A stretch of 64,000 nt of DNA from Pseudomonadota bacterium (lineage in GTDB: Bacteria > Pseudomonadota > Gammaproteobacteria > Burkholderiales > Ferrovaceae): positions 19,996 through 83,995 of the forward strand of contig JAJZBQ010000010.1 in assembly GCA_021798835.1 (NCBI GenBank), given 5' to 3'. The notes under the pieces were generated by a model. The model saw nothing but the letters and a program-made list of their open reading frames with translations. It searched no databases and was not told the DNA's origin. The position numbers and the translations under genes were made by a program. Positions within the stretch are counted from its first letter, which is position 1; each line of letters begins with the position of its first letter. This document shows, piece by piece, positions 1 through 9,186 of the stretch.

Positions 1-692
1 ATATGGCGAGTTTCACGAAACGCTATTCCGGTTGGCCCTCTGCCTTCAGGTACCGCATCACTCGCCGAAATGGTGATATTCTCCAGGTAGTCAGCCCCGG
101 TTCCATGACATACCACAGTCTCGATCAGACTGTTGTGTTCATTGAGTCTACCAATCCAGGCCAATGTCATCCCGCCGAAATTCACGGCCATTTTGCAGAC
201 GAGTGAGAGCAGGGTTTCTTCGGTTTCAAGACGAACGATTGCCTGGTTGATTTCGCTGAGTGCCTTGTACAATTTGTTAAGGCGCAGAATTTTCTCTTCT
301 GTGGCCTTGCGCGTGGTGATATCCAGCAGAGCACCTTGAATGAGTATGCCTTGCCCCGATTCATTGCGTTTGACCACGCGTCCTTTGGTCCACAGCCAAT
401 GGATGGTGTGGTCTGGCCAAATGACACGGAAGTCGGAGGCATAATCATCCGGTCCCCCAGGAGAAGCGGACAACTGAATACCTGCCTGTTCTTTTGTGCG
501 ATCATCGGGGTGGGTTACACTCAGGAAAGTGTCGGGGGACCATTTTCCTTGCCAGGGCAGGCCATGGAGTGTGTCGTAGTTGGGTGAACGCAGCATATGA
601 CCGGTGAGGGGGTGGTACTCCCATACGGCAATATCCGCCATTTCCGTAATCAAGCGGATCAGATCATTGTCTTGGGGGAAATCATCGGCCAT
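1..692 (-). CDS. PAS/GAF sensor protein, N-terminal part (runs off left edge)
   Basis: An uninterrupted reading frame on the minus strand runs off the left edge. Read from ATG 692, residues about 10-125 look like a PAS/PAC fold, with HPDDR and, at its end, the PAC-like stretch LLDITTRKATEE. A short coiled linker follows, then the start of a GAF-like domain (VCKMAVNFGGMTLAWIGR). Such proteins are normally diguanylate cyclases, phosphodiesterases or histidine kinases, but the output domain lies outside the window. The frame stays open upstream to about 793 without a clear start or ribosome site. The gene head may therefore have been replaced when the integrase remnant next to it arrived. Domain call fairly sure; output and start unknown. 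Confidence 0.6.
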   Translation of the reverse strand, partial: MADDFPQDNDLIRLITEMADIAVWEYHPLTGHMLRSPNYDTLHGLPWQGKWSPDTFLSVTHPDDRTKEQAGIQLSASPGGPDDYASDFRVIWPDHTIHWLWTKGRVVKRNESGQGILIQGALLDITTRKATEEKILRLNKLYKALSEINQAIVRLETEETLLSLVCKMAVNFGGMTLAWIGRLNEHNSLIETVVCHGTGADYLENITISASDAVPEGRGPTGIAFRETRH

Positions 693-811
693 TCGATCAC
701 CGTTACCATTATGAATTCGACCTTGCCCAATGTGATACTGATGTTGGGTTCCGTGCGTTTCAGCAACTTTACACCGAAAATTGGGATGCCGTAACGGTAC
801 TGCAGTTTGGT

Positions 812-1069
812 GATCATGCTTGGATGTTCCCTTCTCACAATGGGAAACCACTGTCGGATATGGCACTGACCATGCTCACACGTTCTAAAGAACTCTCAGA
901 TAAGTACGGCTATCACACCTGTCATGGTATGCGTTCCACCTTCAAGGATTGGGCAGAAGAGACGACAACACACGCTCCAAAAACGATAGAACATGCACTG
1001 GCTCATGAATTAAAAAGCAAAACAGAAGCCGCCTATCAAAGAAGAAGGCATCATATATCGAACTGGTAG
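812..1069 (+). pseudogene. Tyrosine integrase, C-terminal fragment (P4-like)
   Basis: About 85 codons matching only the end of a P4/CP4-type phage integrase. It shows the FPSHNGKPLSDMAL box, the HGMRSTFKDWAEE box with the catalytic arginine, ALAH with the catalytic histidine, and EAAYQR with the probable nucleophilic tyrosine. The N-terminal arm-binding and core-binding domains and the first catalytic arginine are missing, so it cannot recombine. It is a scar of an integrated element, wedged between the PAS/GAF gene and the TumA/TumE pair. Confidence 0.7.
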
Positions 1070-1077
1070 CTTCTTGG

Positions 1078-1455
1078 CTAAGCAACAGCCACCCTGTCTT
1101 GCTGTGAGCAGATGTCCATATCCACCGTCAGATGATGAATTGCCACTTCTGGTATCTTGGCTTTGCCTACACCGGGACGCAAACGTACAAAGCCTAAAGC
1201 TTCCAGCTTGCCCAATGTGCGACTGACGTTAGATTCTGCGCGTTTTACCAGCTTTGCCAAGTCTGCCACGGAGGCAGGTTTCTTTTGGTCTATAGTGGCA
1301 AGCAGGAAGCGGTTTTCTGGCGTCAGCACCCGAATCACTGCTTCTACGGACTCAAAAGAAACCTGGGCAACATCGGCAAGGGCCTTGCGCTCACCGCGCG
1401 CGACAGACAGCATTTCCTTTTTCAGATCCTGCATGGACTGGATTTTCATTTTCAT
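1078..1455 (-). CDS. tumA: TumA-type HTH antitoxin/regulator
   Basis: A 125-residue winged-helix protein of the COG4190-like antitoxin type. The stretch PASVADLAKLVKRAESNVSRTLGKLEALGFVRL is a MarR-like helix-turn-helix with recognition helix and wing. I start it at ATG 1455, which overlaps the toxin stop codon by four bases and has an AGGAG site just upstream; a longer frame to 1509 only reads through the toxin gene. In TumE/TumA pairs the toxin gene comes first and the antitoxin second, as here. It presumably binds TumE and represses the shared promoter. Family assignment is from recognition, not a search. Confidence 0.7.
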   Translation of the reverse strand: MKMKIQSMQDLKKEMLSVARGERKALADVAQVSFESVEAVIRVLTPENRFLLATIDQKKPASVADLAKLVKRAESNVSRTLGKLEALGFVRLRPGVGKAKIPEVAIHHLTVDMDICSQQDRVAVA

Positions 1456-1871
1456 AACCACGTCTCCTTGCCTTCCACCACTTCTGTTGAAATGCCTTGA
1501 GCTGCGCAAAGCTTCTCAACTTCCGTAAAAAAATCTTCGAGCAATTTCGCTGCCGATACGAAGGCGTAGGGACGGCCTTCATCATGCGTCGTTCTATGCC
1601 AATGGTCAGCTTCAGGCTTCGCTTTTACATACCTTCCGCCAACATGTGGGACTGGGTGCGCGTTATCGAAGCCCAGTAACCTTGTTCCTTCCGGATCGTG
1701 GAAACTGAAAGAATAGGCGATGCCATGGGGCACTTTGTCTGATTGTTCAACCATCCTAATCTCGAACTTCAAGAAATGCCCGCTGGCGAGAAAGTGCCGC
1801 CTTCCATCAAAATCTAACAGCCATTCCAGCGTATGCTCAGGGGGTTCCATCTGCGCATCATATACCCACAT
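1452..1871 (-). CDS. tumE: TumE family toxin (DUF6516)
   Basis: A 139-residue protein with the DUF6516 pattern: LKFEIRMVE near the N terminus, GIAYSFSFHD, LLGFDNAHPVPH, then HWHRTTHDEGRPYAFVSAAKLLEDFFTEVE. These match the GLKY..., YDNE and H-x-H...PY-F-S-x-x-LL-x-D-F blocks of the TumE family. Members are toxins paired with the HTH protein that follows. The two genes overlap by ATGA and are probably translationally coupled. No strong ribosome site precedes ATG 1871; the methionine at residue 8 is an alternative start. The molecular target is not deducible here. Confidence 0.7.
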   Translation of the reverse strand: MWVYDAQMEPPEHTLEWLLDFDGRRHFLASGHFLKFEIRMVEQSDKVPHGIAYSFSFHDPEGTRLLGFDNAHPVPHVGGRYVKAKPEADHWHRTTHDEGRPYAFVSAAKLLEDFFTEVEKLCAAQGISTEVVEGKETWL

Positions 1872-1930
1872 GATATGATAGTCAATGTCGCGGAAAACAG
1901 GTGTAGGGGAAACCTCTATGTTAATAATTA

Positions 1931-2027
1931 CCTACCGTTATGGGCCTGAAAAGTGCTTAAAAGCCAACCTACCGTGATGTTCATGTAAACCTAATAGCCA
2001 AACGGATCAAATAGATAAGTGCTTAAA
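1931..2027 (-). promoter_or_regulatory. Direct repeats upstream of tumE
   Basis: The AT-rich gap of 279 bases between tumE and tRNA-Ser holds two pairs of direct repeats. CCTACCGT(T/G)ATG occurs at 1931-1942 and 1968-1979, and AAGTGCTTAAA at 1951-1961 and 2017-2027. Repeats of this sort upstream of a toxin-antitoxin operon are candidate antitoxin operators. No convincing sigma-70 promoter was picked out. Nothing else is visible in the gap. Confidence 0.35.
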
Positions 2028-2150
2028 TACAAATCCACCTAGTGGGGAGAGCTATTGTACGGGAGAGAGTGTGCTATTGCATGCGTGGCATACTGAATTA
2101 AATTATATATATTTATGTTGTTTATTTTTTAGTGATTTATCATAACTTAA

Positions 2151-2240
<90 letters not shown>

Positions 2241-2250
2241 TAACCTGCCA

Positions 2251-4056
2251 TTATAGCGACTTTCCTAGGATTCTGTCATGTTTCTGCTGAAGTTCTTCCC
2301 AGCGTAGGAAGGCCCTATCCAGTTCTTCGGTGAGGGCCGTCTGACGTTCGGTCAAGGACTTGACGCGCGGGGGATCACGACGATAGAGCTCGGGATCTGC
2401 CAGTTGAAGGGAAATGTTGGCCTGTTCGGCTTCCCACTGGGCAATGGTGTCCGGTAGTTGCTCCAGTTCCCGTTGCTCCTTGAAAGACATCCGTTCGCTG
2501 GAGGATTTGCTTCGTGGTGAGGGTGGCGTAGACGGGGTTTTTTCGGGGAGTGCAGAGGCGGGGATGCGCTGGCTTAGGTACTGCAACCAATCCGAATATC
2601 CACCAACATTCTCGGTGACCGATCCGTGCCCATCAAGGACCAGTACCTGGGTGACCACCGCGTCCAGAAAGGCACGATCATGGCTAACCAGAAACAGGGT
2701 TCCCTGATAATCGATGAGCAAGGTTTCAAGTAATTCCAAGGTTTCGATATCCAGATCGTTGGTGGGTTCATCCAGTACCAGTACGTTGGACGGACGGCTG
2801 AAAAGTCGTGCCAGCAATAGACGGTTCCGTTCTCCTCCCGACAATGAAGCGACCTTGGCACGTGCTCGTTCCGGAGGGAATAAAAAATCTCCCAGATAAC
2901 TGATGGCATGCTGACGGGTGCCGTTGATTTCAATGAAATCAGAACCAGGACTGATCGTGTCGATGAGTGAGGCCTGGGGATCAAGTTGTGCGCGCCATTG
3001 GTCAAAATAGGCGATTTCCAGACGAGTTCCCAATCGTACCTGCCCCTCGTCGGGCACTAATTGTCCCAATATCGCTTGAAGCAACGTGGTCTTGCCGGAA
3101 CCATTGGGGCCGATGATGCCGACTTTATCCCCGCGCTGAATACGGGTACTGAAATGCCGAACCAGCGTGCGCTGTTCATAGCGCAGGCTGACGTTATCCA
3201 ACTCTGCGACCAGTTTTCCGGATGTTGGCCCAGAATCCAGGGAAAGACGTACCTGCCCCACTTGTTCGCGGCGCAACGACCGTTCATTGCGCAGGCGTTC
3301 CAGTCGTCGTACGCGGCCTTCATTACGGGTACGACGGGCTTCAACCCCTTTGCGAATCCAGATTTCCTCCTGACTCAGCAATTTATCGAAGCGTGCCTGC
3401 TCTTGTGCTTCGGCAGCCAATTGTTCGGCTTTGCGGCGTTGGTATTCCGTAAAACTGGAGCCAAAGGTGCTGAGTTTTCCACGATCCAGTTCGATGATGC
3501 GTGTGGTGACACGGTCTAGAAACTGTCGGTCATGGGTGATAAACAGAAGTGCGCCACGAAATTCGATAAGCAGGGATTCCAGCGCTTCAATGGCCGCGAT
3601 GTCGAGGTGATTGGTGGGTTCATCGAGGATCAACAGGTCGGGCTCGCTGACCAGTGCGCGGGCCAGTGCCACACGCTTTTTCCAGCCACCTGAGAGGGTG
3701 GCGATGGGGGTATTGGGTTCCAGGGACAATAGGGAAAGTTGGCGTTCTACTCGCCATGTTTCCATGTCAAGGCCCAGTTCGGTAAGTCCGCTGGCAATTT
3801 CTTCAAAGGCTGTGTGGTGTTCTTGGAAAGTAGGTTCCTGAGGAACAAACCCGAGACCCAGTCCGGGGGCCCTCCATACGATACCGTCATCCGGGGGGAT
3901 TTTCCCGCTGAGAATAGACAGCAGAGTGGATTTTCCTCCACCGTTACGTCCGATGAGTCCTACCCGTTCCCGTTCGTCGATCTGGAAATCGACGTGATCC
4001 AGCAGAGGATGGAGACCATAGGCCAGAGAAACAGATTTGAGGGTGAGCAGTGGCAT
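2251..4056 (-). CDS. uup: ABC-F ATPase Uup
   Basis: A 601-residue soluble protein with two tandem ABC ATPase domains and no membrane segments, so an ABC-F protein. Domain 1 has Walker A GLIGRNGGGKST (about residue 35), signature LSGGW and Walker B LILDEPTNHLD. A charged linker follows. Domain 2 has GIIGPNGSGKTT (about 315), LSGGERNR and VLDEPTNDLD. The last 75 residues are a charged coiled-coil tail as in Uup, which binds branched DNA or ribosomes. Uup is linked to precise transposon excision and ribosome homeostasis. The gene stands alone, with tRNA-Ser downstream and the porin terminator upstream. Confidence 0.9.
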   Translation of the reverse strand: MPLLTLKSVSLAYGLHPLLDHVDFQIDERERVGLIGRNGGGKSTLLSILSGKIPPDDGIVWRAPGLGLGFVPQEPTFQEHHTAFEEIASGLTELGLDMETWRVERQLSLLSLEPNTPIATLSGGWKKRVALARALVSEPDLLILDEPTNHLDIAAIEALESLLIEFRGALLFITHDRQFLDRVTTRIIELDRGKLSTFGSSFTEYQRRKAEQLAAEAQEQARFDKLLSQEEIWIRKGVEARRTRNEGRVRRLERLRNERSLRREQVGQVRLSLDSGPTSGKLVAELDNVSLRYEQRTLVRHFSTRIQRGDKVGIIGPNGSGKTTLLQAILGQLVPDEGQVRLGTRLEIAYFDQWRAQLDPQASLIDTISPGSDFIEINGTRQHAISYLGDFLFPPERARAKVASLSGGERNRLLLARLFSRPSNVLVLDEPTNDLDIETLELLETLLIDYQGTLFLVSHDRAFLDAVVTQVLVLDGHGSVTENVGGYSDWLQYLSQRIPASALPEKTPSTPPSPRSKSSSERMSFKEQRELEQLPDTIAQWEAEQANISLQLADPELYRRDPPRVKSLTERQTALTEELDRAFLRWEELQQKHDRILGKSL

Positions 4057-4107
4057 GGAAGATTCAGAGAAAAAGGAAATATTATGGTGGATTGGTGCTG
4101 ATCAAGC

Positions 4108-4137
4108 AAAAAACCCGAGGGGATATCCCCTCGGGTT
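4108..4137 (-). terminator. Rho-independent terminator of the OmpA-type gene
   Basis: A perfect inverted repeat, AACCCGAGGGG and its complement around a short AT spacer, followed on the minus strand by a T run. It lies just past the porin stop codon, between it and uup. Confidence 0.85.
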
Positions 4138-4180
4138 AGAGTCGAAAACAGACGGGGTTTCCCCCACACTGCCTTTTCGA

Positions 4181-5422
4181 TTAGTTTTGTACGCGAACTT
4201 TCTTCTCTTCGCGCACGGTGTAGTGCACTTCGACGTGACGGTTTTGTGCACGTCCAGCAGCGGTTTTATTGGATGCCACGGGGTCTTCCATACCATGTCC
4301 CTTGGTGTGGATGCGGGAAGCATCGACACCATGCTTGGTCAGGTAAGACTTGACGGCATCAGCACGACGCTGTGACAGTTTCAAGTTGTAGGCTTTGGGA
4401 CCGGTGCTGTCGGTGTAGCCATCGACCTGAATATCAGCCTCAGGGTAACGCTTGGAGAAGTCCACTACCTGCATCAACTTTTCGTCGGCAGACTTGTTCA
4501 ACACGGCAGAGTTGGTTTTGAAGTTGGCACCATCCAGGCTGACGGGCTTCTCTTCGGTAATGGTACGCCAGCGGTCAACAGGAGCAGGAGCGGGAGCAGG
4601 TTCCGGCGCAGCGACAGGAGCGACGACAGGAGCGGGGGCGGCCGCTGCTACATGATGGGGTTTTGCAGCGCTGAAGTAATAGTTGACCCCGATGGTGTAG
4701 GTATTGTTGTTGATGGTGTTGGTGTTGGTGGTGATGGACATGTTGTTCCATTCCCCTGCAACACTCCAATGGGGGGCAAACAGGTATTCCAGACCCAGTC
4801 CACCGTTAATACCATTGCCCGATAGTCCATTGGCGGCTCCGGTTCCGATCAGGCGACCATAACCCAATTTGGCATAAGGCATTAGCACATCGCTGACAGG
4901 AATACCGAATTTCAGACCCAGTGCGTAGTCGTGGCTGGCATAGGAGTTATAACCGGAGGTGGTGTTGCCACCCAGGGAACCAAAACGACCGCTGCCGTTA
5001 TAGCCATAGGCCCCATCAATGCCCAGTACGGTGCTGCCTACTTTCCAGGCATAACCGACTTCAGCACCGACAGCAGCGCCGTAGTTTTGTGGGGAGTTAC
5101 CCGTGGCACCATTGGTGACCTGTCCTCCGGGAGCAGCACCATTACCGACCTGCATTTTGGAATCGTTGATCCCGGTCTTTGCGCCGACATAGGCTCCGGT
5201 GAAGGGGCCACGATAGCCATCATCAAGGAAGTTGTCTACATCGCTGACGACACCCTTGGCACCGCTCTCAATGGTGGAACCGGCTGACTGAACTCCGTTT
5301 TCGATGGCGGTACCGGCTGCTTTGACATCAGATTCTGCGGAGGAAACCATGCCATCTGCGAAAGCGGAGGCAACGGGCAGGGCCAGCAAACTCAAGACCA
5401 ACAACTTTTTCTGGAATTTCAT
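4181..5422 (-). CDS. OmpA-family outer membrane protein
   Basis: 413 residues from ATG 5422, chosen because a GGAGAA site precedes it and a clean signal peptide follows (MKFQKKLLVLSLLALPVASA, cleavage after AFA). Residues about 65-260 form an 8-stranded beta-barrel-type region starting GPFTGAYVGAKTG, with alternating small and aromatic residues and ending NYYFS. An Ala/Pro-rich linker follows. The last 120 residues are an OmpA C-terminal peptidoglycan-binding domain (DGYTDSTG, LSQRRADAVKSYL, HGMEDPVASN..RAQNRHVEV). It anchors the outer membrane to peptidoglycan. It is monocistronic, with its own terminator. Confidence 0.9.
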   Translation of the reverse strand: MKFQKKLLVLSLLALPVASAFADGMVSSAESDVKAAGTAIENGVQSAGSTIESGAKGVVSDVDNFLDDGYRGPFTGAYVGAKTGINDSKMQVGNGAAPGGQVTNGATGNSPQNYGAAVGAEVGYAWKVGSTVLGIDGAYGYNGSGRFGSLGGNTTSGYNSYASHDYALGLKFGIPVSDVLMPYAKLGYGRLIGTGAANGLSGNGINGGLGLEYLFAPHWSVAGEWNNMSITTNTNTINNNTYTIGVNYYFSAAKPHHVAAAAPAPVVAPVAAPEPAPAPAPVDRWRTITEEKPVSLDGANFKTNSAVLNKSADEKLMQVVDFSKRYPEADIQVDGYTDSTGPKAYNLKLSQRRADAVKSYLTKHGVDASRIHTKGHGMEDPVASNKTAAGRAQNRHVEVHYTVREEKKVRVQN

Positions 5423-5640
5423 AAGACAAGTTCTCCGGTTATTAAGTAGAGACGGTTCAAAAAATATTTCCACGGGTGAGATTGCTCTTTAAACCCCCCC
5501 AGCAGAGATTTGTGACATCTTAAAGTCAATATTTGTTTCTGTCAGTAAGAATTTTTTGTGTTTGGTTGCGAGTGTTGTAAATTGGCAACAATCCAATGAT
5601 GACCATGGTAGCACGTCGATGGTAGAATGCCGTATTCAGG

Positions 5641-5715
5641 GTCCCCGTAGTTAAATGGATATAACGGCCCCCTCCTAAGGGGCAATTACAGGTTCGATTC
5701 CCGTCGGGGGCACCA
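5641..5715 (+). tRNA. tRNA-Arg (CCU anticodon)
   Basis: A 75-nt cloverleaf with encoded CCA. The acceptor GTCCCCG pairs with CGGGGGC, the anticodon loop CTCCTAA gives CCT, and the T-arm is GGTTCGATTCC. It reads AGG codons. Confidence 0.95.
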
Positions 5716-5816
5716 TCGAGAACGTTTGAGTTGTGCGAGTCGTTGACAGAAAAACGTGCTTAATGGGGTGTATTCCCACTCTGCTCTTGAATTCACCAGA
5801 CGGAGAGGGCTCCGTG

Positions 5817-6545
5817 TCAGAAGGGGAATGCCTCGCAACCGTTTTCATCACATTTTAAATAGCCCCCCTTGCGGTTGTTCCAGTCGGACAGTACCCAGCG
5901 TTCGCACGTATTGTCATCAAGGCGATAGGTATGTCGCGCGGGTCGGTGCGTATGACCATGAATCAAGCGTGGATAATCATTTTTACGCAGTAGATCTACC
6001 ACCGCTTGAGGAGTGACATCCATGATCATCAGAGTTTTACGTTTTTTTGCTTGTGCGCTCATGGCTGTTGCTTCTTCAGCAATTTTGTAGCGTTCCTCAA
6101 TGGGTAACGCCATGACTTTGCGTTGCCAGGTTACGGAGCGTACCTGCTTACGCCAAGCCTGATACTCCTCATCTTCGGTACACAAGATGTCCCCGTGGGT
6201 CAACAATGTGCGTACCCCATCATCCAGAATCAGAATGGTGGGATCGCTGATGTGGGTGGCCCCGCAAGCTTTGGCAAATTTGTTGCCAAGCAGAAAGTCT
6301 CGATTGCCGTGGAGATAGAACAATTGAGTGCCCTGTTGTACCAGATTGGCCAGACTTTGCACTACCTTCTGGTTGAAAGGGGTGGGGATATCGTCATCCC
6401 CGACCCAGGTTTCGAACAGGTCACCCAGAATGTACAGCGAACTGGCTTCACGTGCCGGACCATCCAGAAAATTCTGGAATCTCTGAAAAAGTTTGGTGGC
6501 CGAAGGCGACAGATGCAGGTCTGCGATGAATAGAGAATGGGACAC
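5817..6545 (-). CDS. lpxH: UDP-2,3-diacylglucosamine diphosphatase LpxH
   Basis: A 242-residue calcineurin-like phosphoesterase. All metal motifs are visible: DLHLS (residues 9-13), GDLFE (about 41), HGNRDFLLG (about 80), THGD (about 115) and HGHTHRPARH (about 196). LpxH hydrolyses UDP-2,3-diacylglucosamine to lipid X and UMP at the inner membrane, an early committed step of lipid A synthesis. It follows ppiB by five bases and probably ends the TPR-ppiB-lpxH operon. Confidence 0.93.
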   Translation of the reverse strand: MSHSLFIADLHLSPSATKLFQRFQNFLDGPAREASSLYILGDLFETWVGDDDIPTPFNQKVVQSLANLVQQGTQLFYLHGNRDFLLGNKFAKACGATHISDPTILILDDGVRTLLTHGDILCTEDEEYQAWRKQVRSVTWQRKVMALPIEERYKIAEEATAMSAQAKKRKTLMIMDVTPQAVVDLLRKNDYPRLIHGHTHRPARHTYRLDDNTCERWVLSDWNNRKGGYLKCDENGCEAFPF

Positions 6546-6550
6546 GGGTT

Positions 6551-7042
6551 TTACATGACCTCCGCTTTTTCGATAACGACATCTTCAATTGGGACATCAC
6601 CATGGCCTAGCCGGTTCCCGGTTTTAACGCCCTTGATGCGATCGACAATGTCCTGACCTTCAGATACTCGGCCAAATACGCAGTAACCATAGCCATGTTG
6701 GTTGGCAGCGGTGAAGTTGAGAAAATCGTTGTTTTTTACATTGATGAAAAATTGGGCTGTGGCTGAATGTGGATCTGATGTGCGTGCCATGGCAATGGTG
6801 TAGCACTCATTGGCCAATCCATTGGCCGCCTCATTCTCGATGGGTGAATGGGTAGATTTCTGCTTCATGCCAGGTTCAAATCCCCCTCCTTGAATCATGA
6901 AGCCATCGATGACGCGGTGAAAGATTGTCTGGTCATAGAACCCTTCCTTGACATAAGTTAGAAAGTTTTCCGAGGTCAAGGGGGCTTTTTCCGTATCGAG
7001 AGTTAGGACAATATCGCCAAAATTGGTTTTAAGACGGACCAT
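6551..7042 (-). CDS. ppiB: Cytoplasmic peptidyl-prolyl cis-trans isomerase B
   Basis: A 163-residue cyclophilin from ATG 7042 ([16 protein letters not shown]). It has the active-site block [14 protein letters not shown] with the catalytic arginine, QFFIN and [16 protein letters not shown]. There is no signal peptide, so it is the cytoplasmic form. A frame open further upstream to 7192 overlaps the TPR gene and has no cyclophilin content. The start overlaps the end of the TPR gene by 14 bases, which suggests coupled translation. Confidence 0.92.
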   Translation of the reverse strand: MVRLKTNFGDIVLTLDTEKAPLTSENFLTYVKEGFYDQTIFHRVIDGFMIQGGGFEPGMKQKSTHSPIENEAANGLANECYTIAMARTSDPHSATAQFFINVKNNDFLNFTAANQHGYGYCVFGRVSEGQDIVDRIKGVKTGNRLGHGDVPIEDVVIEKAEVM

Positions 7043-7676
7043 GAGAGGGTTCCTTCGGTTGAGTAAGAGTGGGTTTGTCGTTTTTGAACGGATCGGTCTT
7101 GATTTTATCGACCTTGAGTTTGAGCGCCCGATCATTGGGGTTGAGTTGGAGAGCGCGTGTGTAAGCCGCTTGGGCCAAGGCCAGATAGACATCCCCCAGG
7201 TTTTCTTGCGCTATGCCATAGTTGGGTTGCGCACGGATGCATTTTTCCAGGCTACGCCGGGCATCGTCCAAATTTCCTTCGGCGGCATACAGGGAGGCCA
7301 GATTGTTGTAGGGGGCTGCCATTTCAGGGAATCGCTCAGTGAGGTTTTTGAGGACCGTGATGGCTTCGGAGCGCTTTTTCAACTGCGTCAGCGCCGAGGC
7401 CTTGAGGAACAGGATATCCCCATTATCTGGTTGATCAACCAGTGTTTGATTGGCCAATGCCAGTGCCTGCGTGGATTGATGGTCGTGGAGTAGGGCCTGA
7501 AGTTTCAACAAGACGCGTGTGTTCGATTCTGACAGCAAGGAGGAGGTTGTGCTAGGATGCGCGACTTGGGCAATGGGCCCGCTCGTGGGCGAAACCGCAG
7601 GTTCATCGGCTTTGACCGAGAAAACCGCGGCTAGAGCCAATCCGGTCGTGATGAATAGGGCACTGTGTCGACGCAT
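7029..7676 (-). CDS. Exported tetratricopeptide repeat protein
   Basis: About 215 residues. I prefer ATG 7676 because it opens a signal peptide ([23 protein letters not shown]); ATG 7715 would add 13 residues, and neither has a strong ribosome site. After a low-complexity Ser/Thr/Pro segment come three to four TPR units, for example [46 protein letters not shown] and [16 protein letters not shown]. The C terminus is Lys/Pro rich. Periplasmic scaffold proteins of this kind sit before ppiB/lpxH in many Betaproteobacteria. The partner is unknown. Confidence 0.8.
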   Translation of the reverse strand: MRRHSALFITTGLALAAVFSVKADEPAVSPTSGPIAQVAHPSTTSSLLSESNTRVLLKLQALLHDHQSTQALALANQTLVDQPDNGDILFLKASALTQLKKRSEAITVLKNLTERFPEMAAPYNNLASLYAAEGNLDDARRSLEKCIRAQPNYGIAQENLGDVYLALAQAAYTRALQLNPNDRALKLKVDKIKTDPFKNDKPTLTQPKEPSHGPS

Positions 7677-7788
7677 CGTCAGTCTGTTTTGAGTAGAATT
7701 CAAGAAACCTGACATTCTATCAACCCAACGCGTTGATGGCTAGGGATTTTGTGGTTAAATTTCAACTTTTCGGGAATTCTCTTTGACT

Positions 7789-9180
7789 ATGTTGCGCTTG
7801 TTCAACACCTTGACGCGTCGGGTTGAGCCTTTTCAGCCCATTGATCCTGCTTCGGTTCGTTTGTACGTGTGCGGGATGACAGTATATGACTTTTGCCATT
7901 TGGGGCATGGTCGTATGCTGGTCAACTTTGATGTATTGTTTCGCTGGTTGCAGACTTCGGGGTTTCAGGTTACCTATGTGCGCAATATTACGGATATCGA
8001 TGACAAAATCATCGACCGCGCAGCGCAGCAGGGTGAGTCTATTCAAGCCCTGACGGGGCGCATGATCGCTGCGATGCAGGAAGATCTGGAGCGGTTGGAG
8101 GTCTTGGCTCCTACCCATGAACCGCGTGCCACGGAACATGTGCCGGGCATGATTGCCTTGATTGAAACCTTGATGACCAAGGGACTGGCGTACTGCGGTA
8201 GCAATGGGGATGTTTATTATTCGGTTCGGGATTTTCCGGGATACGGAAAGTTGTCTGGCAAAACGTTGGAAGATTTGCGTGCCGGAGAGCGTGTTGCACG
8301 TGATGAATATAAACGCGATCCTTTGGATTTTGTGTTGTGGAAAAGTGCCAAGCCGGGGGAACCGCAATGGCCCTCGCCCTGGGGGCCGGGTCGACCGGGG
8401 TGGCATATCGAGTGTTCTGTGATGAGTGAATGTTTTCTGGGCAGTCACTTCGATATTCATGGAGGGGGGCATGATCTGCAGTTTCCCCATCATGAAAACG
8501 AGATCGCTCAAAGCGAGGGCGCTCATGGGCATGCTTTTGTCAATGTCTGGATGCATAACGGATTTTTGCGTGTCGATGGGGAAAAGATGTCCAAATCACT
8601 GGGCAACTTCTTTACGCTGCGCGATATCTTTCAGCGTTTTCATCCGGCAGTGGTGCGTTTCTTTCTACTGCGTGGACATTATCGCAGTCCATTGAATTAC
8701 AGTGACACACATCTGGAGGATGCGCGTCAGGGGTTGAATACGCTCTACACGGCGTTGCGTGAGAGTGAGGGGGGGGATGTATCGGGTATTGGGCAGAAGA
8801 TATGGACAACGGAGGCGGGGCAAGCGTTCAAGGCTGCGCTGGACGATGACCTGAATACCCCAGAAGCCGTGGCAGTTCTGTTTGGCTTGGCTCACGATGT
8901 GCATCGTGGAGTGGCGGAGGCTGGCGCACAACTGGCCTATTTGGCATCCTTGTTGGGCCTGCTGACCCAGAATCCGGTTCAGTGGTTTCAGGAAGGGGCT
9001 GGGCTGGTCGTGGCCGGAGGGGCTGATGAGCGTGCGCGTATCGAAGGATTGATTGCACAACGCCAAGCAGCACGCGCGGCGCGTGATTTTGCATCCGCAG
9101 ATCAAATCCGTCAGGCTTTGCTGGCCGAGGGGGTCGTACTGGAGGATAAGGCGGGCACCACTCAGTGGCGCCGCGCCTGA
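7789..9180 (+). CDS. cysS: Cysteine--tRNA ligase
   Basis: 463 residues from ATG 7789 (MLRLFNTL). It is a class I synthetase: [17 protein letters not shown] holds the zinc-binding Cys28 and the HLGH version of the HIGH signature (37-40). [11 protein letters not shown] and [13 protein letters not shown] give further zinc ligands, and [10 protein letters not shown] is the KMSKS loop. The helical anticodon-binding and C-terminal domains are present, so the gene is full length. It is divergent from the TPR-ppiB-lpxH operon and convergent with dnaJ, six bases away. Confidence 0.96.
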   Translation: MLRLFNTLTRRVEPFQPIDPASVRLYVCGMTVYDFCHLGHGRMLVNFDVLFRWLQTSGFQVTYVRNITDIDDKIIDRAAQQGESIQALTGRMIAAMQEDLERLEVLAPTHEPRATEHVPGMIALIETLMTKGLAYCGSNGDVYYSVRDFPGYGKLSGKTLEDLRAGERVARDEYKRDPLDFVLWKSAKPGEPQWPSPWGPGRPGWHIECSVMSECFLGSHFDIHGGGHDLQFPHHENEIAQSEGAHGHAFVNVWMHNGFLRVDGEKMSKSLGNFFTLRDIFQRFHPAVVRFFLLRGHYRSPLNYSDTHLEDARQGLNTLYTALRESEGGDVSGIGQKIWTTEAGQAFKAALDDDLNTPEAVAVLFGLAHDVHRGVAEAGAQLAYLASLLGLLTQNPVQWFQEGAGLVVAGGADERARIEGLIAQRQAARAARDFASADQIRQALLAEGVVLEDKAGTTQWRRA

Positions 9181-9186
9181 GGTGAG

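Noticed and set aside
4102..4332. Small gene between uup and the OmpA-type gene
   Set aside because: The frame runs through the terminator hairpin and the antisense of the OmpA C-terminal domain.
7762..8556. A 264-codon minus-strand frame
   Set aside because: Shadow of cysS, which has all synthetase signatures.
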